Source: UBA6772 sp963933205 (GTDB taxonomy: Bacteria > Bacteroidota > Bacteroidia > Flavobacteriales > UBA7430). Taken from it: 17,562 nt of DNA. A program made the translations under genes and the position numbers. Each line of letters begins with the position of its first letter. Within the stretch, counting starts at the first letter, position 1. Location: the NCBI GenBank assembly GCA_963933205.1, contig CAWVTK010000022.1:1-17562 (forward strand), read 5' to 3'. Shown in pieces: positions 1 to 6,346 of this stretch. Below the pieces are notes generated by a model. It was given only the letters and a program-made list of their open reading frames with translations, made no database searches and was not told where the DNA came from.

Positions 1-1549
1 AGTATTGCATCTTTTTAGGGTTTAAAGCTATAAAATCGACGATTTGAGAATTTGCACTATTGTATTCGGTGTATGAGATTCCATTTGCATTTATTTCGAT
101 AGGTGGTCCATCCAGATTACTAAGCATACCATTGTTAACTCCTTCCATGGTTAGGTTTATATCGAATGGTATTCCCATACTATTATCCGATATAAATGTA
201 ATTTTTGGAGTCTCTAATACTATTCCTGTTGCTATTTCTTGCAGTGCATTTAAATCTAAGCTAAACTCGCTAGGTTCAATAATCTTCTCAACCTGCCCAA
301 AGTAACCTTCTATATAACTAAATTCCATATTGTCTAAAGCCACACTTATTCTTACCGTATCTAGTTCGCTAAACACTACATGGTCTTGGGTAACTGGTGT
401 GGGAACAACTTTGGTAGAAAAGTACACATCTAACGTGTTTAAATTTTGTGAAAGATCAAAGTCGAAACCATCTATAGGGAATGTGCTGTTTTGAATCCCA
501 GATTGTTCTGTATTGGATACGATAAATGAAAAAGTAAAGACCTCGCCAAATTCATTTTTGAGCTGAGGAATTGTGAACTCAACATCAATGTCTGTTTTTA
601 CTGAGGATTCAAAATTACAGTTGAAATCCCCTTCGTCTACATCCATTCTGCTTAATTCCATTCCATTTTCAAACTCTAAGTCTACTACAATTGTATCAGA
701 GGGGCCTTCTCTTTCTGGAAATCTAACCAAGCCTTCCTTTACAATAAAATTACGTGTAGTAACAATTACATCAACTCCTTGTGCGTAGCTTAAAGGAACA
801 AATGTAGATTGATCAAACGGATTGTTTCCACTTCCCTCTACAAAAAAGGTGTCCACAAACATTAGTAAATCACTATACAGGTCTTGATTTTCTATATACA
901 AATCGTCTGTTTGAATTCCATCTACCGGTATGTTTTCAAAATAAAACTTTCCAACTACCGATGAGTCAATTCGATTCATTAATGTCATGTCCAAGCGTGT
1001 AATTTCTACGGGCATTTCATTGATGAGTGAGATCTCAATTAATCCAGTTTCTACGACAACAAATTTAAACGCATCTGGCCCCGGTCGTGAATAATAACCA
1101 GCAGATTGTGGAACTATTGGAGGGAAGAAAGCCGAACCATGCTCATCGGAATAAGCTACTCCTGTAGGAAAGTATCCACCCAGAACAGTGTCTTCTATAT
1201 TTTGACTCAATTGTAAAATGGTCATTCGAAATTCATCTGTATAATCCTCAATTTCAATAGCACCCAAAGACATACTTCTAGAGGTAGGAGCTTGGTTCTC
1301 TACATCTAAAAGGCTGTCGCTACTTACGCTGGCAAAACTATCTCTCGAATAAATTATCCGAATAAAGTTATCATCATCTATCACAATATGCTCATCTAAG
1401 GGAAGAAGGTCGAACATTGTTATAGAGGATTGAATTAAAGGCACAGCAATTTGTGTGTCTTGAATTACTTGCGTTGAAATCTTGTCTAAATGTTCATCCA
1501 TACAGGAGGTAAGAATGAATAAGACGGGGAGGATTAGGTTCTTATACAT
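1..1549 (-). CDS. Predicted surface lipoprotein, beta-rich, 3' end cut by the window edge
   Basis: The frame is open from an ATG at 1549-1547 to the left edge, giving at least 516 codons with no stop, so the C-terminus is missing. Residues 1-16 (MYKNLILPVLFILTSC) form a short hydrophobic signal with a lipobox, LTSC, so Cys16 should be lipidated. The residues after it (MDEHLD) are acidic, which resembles the export signal that sends Bacteroidota lipoproteins to the cell surface; that location is inferred. The rest has alternating hydrophobic residues, many Asp, Asn, Ser and Thr, and almost no Cys, as in stacked beta-sandwich domains. Two blocks, around residues 190-270 and 330-420, look loosely alike, which may indicate repeated domains. 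I do not recognise a named family. No SusC-type partner is visible. The gene stands alone after a 720-bp gap; its promoter is unclear (a TATCTTTA at 1581-1574 is the best -7 candidate). Confidence 0.8.
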   Translation of the reverse strand, partial: MYKNLILPVLFILTSCMDEHLDKISTQVIQDTQIAVPLIQSSITMFDLLPLDEHIVIDDDNFIRIIYSRDSFASVSSDSLLDVENQAPTSRSMSLGAIEIEDYTDEFRMTILQLSQNIEDTVLGGYFPTGVAYSDEHGSAFFPPIVPQSAGYYSRPGPDAFKFVVVETGLIEISLINEMPVEITRLDMTLMNRIDSSVVGKFYFENIPVDGIQTDDLYIENQDLYSDLLMFVDTFFVEGSGNNPFDQSTFVPLSYAQGVDVIVTTRNFIVKEGLVRFPEREGPSDTIVVDLEFENGMELSRMDVDEGDFNCNFESSVKTDIDVEFTIPQLKNEFGEVFTFSFIVSNTEQSGIQNSTFPIDGFDFDLSQNLNTLDVYFSTKVVPTPVTQDHVVFSELDTVRISVALDNMEFSYIEGYFGQVEKIIEPSEFSLDLNALQEIATGIVLETPKITFISDNSMGIPFDINLTMEGVNNGMLSNLDGPPIEINANGISYTEYNSANSQIVDFIALNPKKMQY

Positions 1550-1747
1550 GAGGGAGGGAAAGATGATTACCTTTAAAGATACTCTATTATTTCATTTAGT
1601 ACATATGTTTTAGAGTATTAATATTTTAATTAAAATAAATTTCTAGACACTAAAGTTAGGTGTTAATACTCAGATTACAAGCATCTTACATATATTGGTA
1701 TGTGTATTTAACTATTGATTAAATTAATTTGCGTTTTACCAGAGTTG

Positions 1748-1815
1748 TAAATGTGCCAAATAAACAGTCCATTGTCTGTTTATAGCCGATGAAATCCATC
1801 GGATTTGCACCTTTA
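1748..1815. ncRNA. Candidate structured RNA element: three-way junction with two hairpins
   Basis: An outer stem pairs TAAA-t-GTGC-c-AAAT (1748-1761) with ATTT-GCAC-c-TTTA (1803-1815): twelve pairs, one mismatch and one bulged C. It encloses two perfect hairpins. The first is AAACAG/CTGTTT (1762-1767 and 1776-1781, 8-base loop); the second is CCGATG/CATCGG (1786-1791 and 1797-1802, 5-base loop). A competing hairpin, AAATCC-ATC-GGATTT (1792-1806), would break both the second hairpin and the outer stem. The fold is nearly symmetric between strands, so direction is uncertain. On the plus strand it would sit at the 5' part of a roughly 180-base transcript ending at the hairpin at 1899-1919. On the minus strand it would be about 200 bases upstream of the lipoprotein start. 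I do not match it to a known RNA family. Confidence 0.35.
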
Positions 1816-1898
1816 AATATAGAGATAAGAAGGGTAAGAGTATGCTTTAAACTGTACCATAAATGGTGAAGAGTTTGAATTGATAAGTAGAAATTAAA

Positions 1899-1919
1899 AA
1901 AGGCGCAATTTGCGCCTTT
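1899..1919. terminator. Terminator-like hairpin, GGCGCA stem
   Basis: AAAGGCGCA (1899-1907) and TGCGCCTTT (1911-1919) form a 9-bp stem around the loop ATT. On the minus strand it is followed by six T and then AATTT, the better tail, so it could end the SPOR operon after a long 3' region. On the plus strand the tail is ATTTAT, weaker but usable, and would suit a plus-strand small RNA from the junction element at 1748. A very similar stem occurs at 17416-17441. Confidence 0.6.
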
Positions 1920-1971
1920 ATTTATCCAATTCCTTGAACTTCCCCCCACAGGATGCTAAGCTTTTGGTGCC

Positions 1972-2001
1972 ATTATACTATTAAAAAAAATATTATACTA
2001 T
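1972..2001. repeat. 10-bp direct repeat at exactly 20-bp period
   Basis: ATTATACTAT occurs at 1972-1981 and again at 1992-2001, with TAAAAAAAAT between them. The 20-base spacing places both copies on the same face of the helix, two turns apart, as in paired protein-binding sites. The A-tract between the copies could be bent. No gene start lies close by, so a role is not apparent. Confidence 0.45.
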
Positions 2002-2020
2002 ATGAAGTCTTTTATAAGTA

Positions 2021-2070
2021 CCTCTACTATTTAATGTAAGCACAAAGTAATAAGTTAACAGTAGTAGGGG
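2021..2070. repeat. Inverted repeat, 9-bp arms, 32-base spacer
   Basis: CCTCTACTA (2021-2029) pairs with TAGTAGGGG (2062-2070) with one G-T wobble. On the plus strand the right arm runs into GTTTATTTTA, a weak T-rich tail. The long AT-rich spacer makes a classic terminator unlikely. No neighbouring gene explains it. Confidence 0.35.
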
Positions 2071-2268
2071 GTTTATTTTATGCATTTAAGCAGTAAAAGC
2101 AAACTGTAACACCACAGCGTACAAACAATTTAAAACTCGTAAAACGGTTTTAAGATTAATACACGGAATTACTTTATAAATAAAAGAATGTAGGCGCTTA
2201 TACTGTTTAAAACAGAACCTGATTTCAGCCCGTAAAGAAAAAATGGAATGCTTAGAGACTTTTTTAAA

Positions 2269-3246
2269 CTACTCTTTTAATAACCAGGTAGATTTGCCTG
2301 CAGATTTAAGGCTTAGCATTTCTGTAAGGGCTTTTTCTTTATTTCTGAAAGATTGGAAAGCAACCCGAAAAAGACCCTTTGGATTTTGACCAATTATGGT
2401 CGATTCGAATCCATCAGTTTTAAGTTTGTTTACTAAGTTTTTTGCGTTAACTTTTGAAGAAAAGCAACCCGCAATTAAATGGTAGCTATTTGTTGTTTCT
2501 TCGCTGTAAACTTTTGTTACAGAAGAAAAGCTGGATGCATCAACTTTAGTGCAAGGCACTTCCATTTTAGACAAAACAACAGTTTTTTCTTCCAGTTCTA
2601 TTAGTCGAGGAATATAAACGGCTGCAGGTTTTTCTTTAAAAGGGTTTAGGTAAGCGTAGTTAGCATAGGCATCGCTAACAGCTTCCTGTTGTAATGATAC
2701 GTATGAGCTTAGGCCAATAAGGGGAAGTAAAATAGCTGCTACTTTCCAATTAAGGACTGTTTTTTTGGCTACGATTTCTTTTGTTCCTCTGGCTACTTGC
2801 TTTTTGATGCTTAAAGCACGCGACTTTCTGAGAATTGCAGGTGTTTGAATTTCTTCTAATCCAAAGGCATCTAAAAGATAGTTTAATGAAGTGTCTGGTT
2901 CAAAAGAAACCAATCCGTTTGCATCGCTACTAAGAATTCCAACTTTTGATAGTGAAGCTTCTTTTTTGTGTGCTAAATCATTTTGTATGGATTTTACAAA
3001 ATGCTCTATTTTTTGTTGTGCACTTGCAAATGAAATATTTTCAGAGTCTGCTATATAATTGGCCAACAAACCATCGTTTGCTTGTAATTGATTGTTAAAA
3101 CTTATGTTTTTACTTGGAGGACGAAGCGTATGACTAACCGGATGTATTTGTGCCGGACGATAGTTGGTTATAAAACCACCTAATCCTGGCACGATAACAC
3201 ATTCGTGACGGTACAATAGTTCGCTTATATAAGTTTCCATTTTCAT
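2269..3246 (-). CDS. HU-CCDC81 / SPOR domain membrane protein
   Basis: The 325-residue protein has three visible parts. Residues 1-130 match the paired HU-CCDC81 domains found in Bacteroidota; the opening YISELLYRHECVIVPGLGGF is the family signature. Residues 140-162 are strongly basic (RKSR, KK, KK), and a single membrane helix follows at about 165-184 (VLNWKVAAILLPLIGLSSYV). By the positive-inside rule the N-terminal domains are cytoplasmic and the rest periplasmic. A linker leads to a C-terminal SPOR domain (about 252-323, beginning SYHLIAGCFSS), a fold that binds glycan strands stripped of stem peptides at division sites. It is the last gene of the envelope operon, 27 bp after kdsB. The start could be Met1 or Met3. 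The architecture is clear; whether the HU-like part binds DNA or another protein is not. Confidence 0.9.
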   Translation of the reverse strand: MKMETYISELLYRHECVIVPGLGGFITNYRPAQIHPVSHTLRPPSKNISFNNQLQANDGLLANYIADSENISFASAQQKIEHFVKSIQNDLAHKKEASLSKVGILSSDANGLVSFEPDTSLNYLLDAFGLEEIQTPAILRKSRALSIKKQVARGTKEIVAKKTVLNWKVAAILLPLIGLSSYVSLQQEAVSDAYANYAYLNPFKEKPAAVYIPRLIELEEKTVVLSKMEVPCTKVDASSFSSVTKVYSEETTNSYHLIAGCFSSKVNAKNLVNKLKTDGFESTIIGQNPKGLFRVAFQSFRNKEKALTEMLSLKSAGKSTWLLKE

Positions 3247-3273
3247 AATGCTAAATTAAAAAAAGCAATGGGA

Positions 3274-4017
3274 TTACGAAAAGAATTTTTCGTCGATTCT
3301 TCTTAAATCTTCTGGACTGTCTACGGCTATAGATTCTGAGCTGGTTTGCACTGTATTTATGGTGTAGTTGTTTTCAATCCACCTTAATTGTTCTAAGCCT
3401 TCCGTTTGTTCTAAGGGACTTGTTTTTAACAGCGAAATTTCTTTTAAAATAGAACATTTAAAAGCATAGACTCCTATGTGCTGATAATACTCTTTATGCG
3501 CTAACCAGTTTTCTTTTGCTTTGTTTCTTAGATGTGGAATCGCCTCTCTTGAAAAATACAGGGCTTGATTATTAAGAGCCAAAACTACCTTTGGGCTATT
3601 GGGGTTAAGTAAAACGTCTACCTCCGTTATTTTTTTAACTAAGGTAGCAATTTGCGTCCCTTCAACTTTAAAACAATTCCCTAAAGAGATGATGTCGTTT
3701 GGATTGATAAAAGGCTCATCTCCTTGAATATTTAGTACAATTGTATCGGAGCTTAGTTTAAGAATGTTTGCTGCCTCTGCTATTCTATCGGTACCACTTT
3801 GATGTTCTGTTGAGGTCATTACTACCTCAGCACCAAAGTTTTTTACGTGGTCGTATATACGTGCATCATCGGTAGCAACAATAATTCGATCTAATTTAGC
3901 CTTTACACATTGCTCGTACACACGTCTAATCATGCTTTTTCCATGTATGTCTGCAAGAGGTTTTCCTGGGAATCGCGTAGAAGCAAATCGTGCGGGTATG
4001 ATGCCTATTATTTCCAT
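3274..4017 (-). CDS. kdsB: 3-deoxy-manno-octulosonate cytidylyltransferase (CMP-Kdo synthetase)
   Basis: KdsB activates Kdo with CTP to give CMP-Kdo, the donor for the inner core of lipopolysaccharide; it works in the cytoplasm. The 247-residue length is normal for the family. Visible motifs are the nucleotide-binding start IIPARFASTRFPGKPL (residues 6-21), the site around Asp100 in NIQGDEP (96-102), HIGVYAFK (180-187), LEQLRWIENN (208-217) and VDSPEDL (232-238). No motif is missing. The ATG directly follows the TAA stop of the upstream TonB receptor (TAAATG, no spacer), so translation is probably coupled. The SPOR gene follows after 27 bp. No other Kdo or lipid A gene is in the window. Confidence 0.96.
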   Translation of the reverse strand: MEIIGIIPARFASTRFPGKPLADIHGKSMIRRVYEQCVKAKLDRIIVATDDARIYDHVKNFGAEVVMTSTEHQSGTDRIAEAANILKLSSDTIVLNIQGDEPFINPNDIISLGNCFKVEGTQIATLVKKITEVDVLLNPNSPKVVLALNNQALYFSREAIPHLRNKAKENWLAHKEYYQHIGVYAFKCSILKEISLLKTSPLEQTEGLEQLRWIENNYTINTVQTSSESIAVDSPEDLRRIDEKFFS

Positions 4018-6336
4018 TTAGAATTGTAATTTATAGAGTAAACTGAAAGTTCTTGGTGGACCTAAAGAAGCGGGTCGTTGCAAGTATTCTCTGTTTAATG
4101 AATTGTCTATGTTAAAAGAAATGGCACTGTTTTCTGTTATCTCGTATCCCATTCGTAGGTCAATAATGATAGTTGTGTTGTTTAGTCGATCTCTAGAGGC
4201 TTTTATGCCCAGAGGCCTAATAGCTTCAAGCAAGGTGCTTTCGAAAACGTAGTCTATATTCTCCATGGCACTATTATATCTAAAGGAAAACCCAAAGCTA
4301 AGTCTATTGTATTGGGCATTAAAATCAAATTTTGCTAGGTGTTGGTATCTATATTTTAACAAACCACTCGTGTCGGAACTTGTCGAAAAATAATTCAATG
4401 CTACTCCTTCTCCTACGCTGTCTGTATAATAAACATAATTTTTATCATCAATTATTGGAACCGTAAAAGTGTAACTTCCCAAAGCGGTAATTTCAACGCT
4501 ACCGATAGCACCTTCTCCAGCAATAGCAATTTCGAGTCCTTTTATTTGAGACCTCCCAATGTTTATGGATTTGAAACCAAGACCAAATAAGCCGTCTGTC
4601 GGTGGACCCCATAATCCAAAACTAAATTCCATCATGTCATCGTATTCCATAATAAAAGCTGCCAAATCTATAAAACCTCTCCAATCTCCAATTTTTACAC
4701 CTTGCTTTATACCAATTTCAGAGCTCCATCCAGTTTCAGGTTGAAGTGTTTCATTTGGATAAATGTAAACAGGTCCGGTATTATAGGTAACAAAGCGCTC
4801 GAGCATAGATGGAAATCGAATACCCTCTCCATAAGAACCTCTTACATAAGTTGCCTTTGCCAGTTTATAATTAATACCTGTTCTAAATATAGGTTTGTTA
4901 TAAGTTCCGGAATTGTTTTTAAAATGCTCAAAACGTCCTCCAAAAGATAGGTTTAAGCGTTTGTATTTAAAATCTGCTTGGGAGTACAACGAATGATTTA
5001 TGTTTTGATGCTTGCCGTATACTTCTCTGTCTTGCCCTTTGCTGTACTTAAAAGTGTAGCCAGATGTAAGTGTAAAAAACTCCTTTAGTTGTTTTTGAAA
5101 TTGATAATCGGCAAAATAAACAGTAGAAAATCTACTTGCTTGAGCATTAGAATATTTCACAGAATCCGTATAGCCTGGATATATATTAACTCTAAAATAC
5201 CTTGTGTTTAAACTGTGTTTGGTTCCGTTTTCCGGATTGCTGTAGGTAATAAATGGATCTATACTTATGTAACCGTTGTTTTTAAATCCAGGATCGTTAT
5301 CTAAAGCTAAATAAGCAAGCGTATCGTGTTCCCACATAATGGCATCGCCAATTTTACTACGCATAAAATTGGTTTTTACTCCATAGCTTAAACCCTCAAC
5401 TTTTTTAGAATAAGTGGTGTGGGCTAAGTTTATACGAGCTCTTTTACTAATCACTTTTTGAACGTAACCTCCATCGTAATAGATGTTTGCGCCTAAAACA
5501 AAATCTTGATTGTTTTTTTTATGCGAATGAAAATACGATATGTTATTGGCTGATGTATAACCACCCTTGTACCAATGAATGGCATCTCGTTTTGGTTTTC
5601 CGTATACGGTATGCGTAATGCTTAGTTTATTTACAGGTACCGAAGTTGGGTAATTTGTTCTAATATTTATAGATCCATTTAAAGCCGAAGAGCCAAACAA
5701 AACGGAGGAAGCGCCTTTAATAATTTCAATTTGAGCTATGTTTTCCATCGGGACTAACTGCCATTCTGCGGCTCCTTGATCTCCACTCATTAAAGGCATG
5801 CCGTCTACCATAACCATAACTCTAGATCCTGCTCCGTAACTCCATCCACTTCCACTTCTTATGTTTGCTTGTCCATCTACTATATGTACAGAGGGGGCTT
5901 GGTTTATTGTTTTATCTATTGATGCTGCTGCTTTGTTTTCTATTAAACTGGGTTTTATAACATCCATAGAAACTGTAACCTCCTCAATACGTTGTTCAAA
6001 TTTTCCGGCCGAAATAACTACTGTACCCAAAACTTCAGACGATTCTTTTAAACTTACATCAAGGCTAATTAGTTGATTTTTTGAAATACAAACCTGGGCT
6101 GTTTTATTTTCGAATCCTATGTATTGAAACAGTAAATTAGTACAGCCTAAAGGCATTTTTATTGAGTAATTCCCTTTGGAATCTGTTACAGAACCTACTC
6201 CAGGAATATCAATAGCCGAGATGTTTACACCAATAAGTTCTTCTGCCTTATAAGTTACCTTACCACTAACTATATTTTGTGCCCAGGCCGAGCAAACCAA
6301 GAAACTAAGACTTATGAGAGAGCTTATTTTTTTCAT
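4018..6336 (-). CDS. TonB-dependent outer-membrane receptor (second of a tandem pair)
   Basis: This 772-residue protein should import a scarce ligand across the outer membrane using TonB energy. A signal peptide ends near Ala19 (SAWA then QNIV). A CarboxypepD_reg-like domain follows (about 20-110), then a plug domain (about 115-230) with AGSRVMVMVDGMPL and IEIIKGASSVLFGSSALNGS. The remaining 540 residues are a beta-barrel ending in Phe (LLYKLQF), the usual outer-membrane insertion signal. It is too short for a SusC and no SusD is nearby, so a siderophore, cobalamin or metal-chelate ligand fits better than a glycan; the ligand cannot be read from sequence. It is clearly paralogous to the receptor upstream, for example in GSGWSYGAGSRV and KYRYQHLAK. 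It starts 10 bp after that gene and its stop abuts the kdsB ATG. Confidence 0.92.
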   Translation of the reverse strand: MKKISSLISLSFLVCSAWAQNIVSGKVTYKAEELIGVNISAIDIPGVGSVTDSKGNYSIKMPLGCTNLLFQYIGFENKTAQVCISKNQLISLDVSLKESSEVLGTVVISAGKFEQRIEEVTVSMDVIKPSLIENKAAASIDKTINQAPSVHIVDGQANIRSGSGWSYGAGSRVMVMVDGMPLMSGDQGAAEWQLVPMENIAQIEIIKGASSVLFGSSALNGSINIRTNYPTSVPVNKLSITHTVYGKPKRDAIHWYKGGYTSANNISYFHSHKKNNQDFVLGANIYYDGGYVQKVISKRARINLAHTTYSKKVEGLSYGVKTNFMRSKIGDAIMWEHDTLAYLALDNDPGFKNNGYISIDPFITYSNPENGTKHSLNTRYFRVNIYPGYTDSVKYSNAQASRFSTVYFADYQFQKQLKEFFTLTSGYTFKYSKGQDREVYGKHQNINHSLYSQADFKYKRLNLSFGGRFEHFKNNSGTYNKPIFRTGINYKLAKATYVRGSYGEGIRFPSMLERFVTYNTGPVYIYPNETLQPETGWSSEIGIKQGVKIGDWRGFIDLAAFIMEYDDMMEFSFGLWGPPTDGLFGLGFKSINIGRSQIKGLEIAIAGEGAIGSVEITALGSYTFTVPIIDDKNYVYYTDSVGEGVALNYFSTSSDTSGLLKYRYQHLAKFDFNAQYNRLSFGFSFRYNSAMENIDYVFESTLLEAIRPLGIKASRDRLNNTTIIIDLRMGYEITENSAISFNIDNSLNREYLQRPASLGPPRTFSLLYKLQF

Positions 6337-6346
6337 CTTATGAAGC

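Larger units (their letters stand above)
1550..2268. other. 720-bp intergenic stretch with several structured elements, no convincing protein gene
   Basis: No frame here looks protein-like. The longest one (minus strand, about 1949-1719) runs straight through a terminator hairpin and is rejected. Listed separately are the three-way-junction fold at 1748-1815, the hairpin at 1899-1919, the direct repeat at 1972-2001 and the inverted repeat at 2021-2070. Also visible are an 8-bp inverted repeat ATACTCTA/TAGAGTAT (1579-1586 and 1611-1618) just upstream of the lipoprotein gene, and a perfect 16-bp AT-only palindrome (1622-1637). A weak stem at 2130-2153 (TTAAAAC...GTTTTAA with a bulge) lies about 115 bases past the SPOR gene and could end that operon. 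AT-rich DNA makes some of these by chance. Confidence 0.6.

Noticed and set aside
1622..1637. 16-bp perfect palindrome TATTTTAATTAAAATA
   Set aside because: It is made only of A and T in a very AT-rich stretch, where such palindromes are expected; kept only as a note in the intergenic entry.
1719..1949. 76-codon minus-strand open frame in the intergenic stretch
   Set aside because: It reads straight through the terminator-like hairpin and the three-way-junction fold, and its product has no protein-like pattern.
1921..2050. Possible tRNA, SRP RNA or 6S RNA on the minus strand (GGCACC and GTTCAAGG words)
   Set aside because: No cloverleaf, no SRP tetraloop domain and no long 6S-type helix could be drawn; the words alone are too short.
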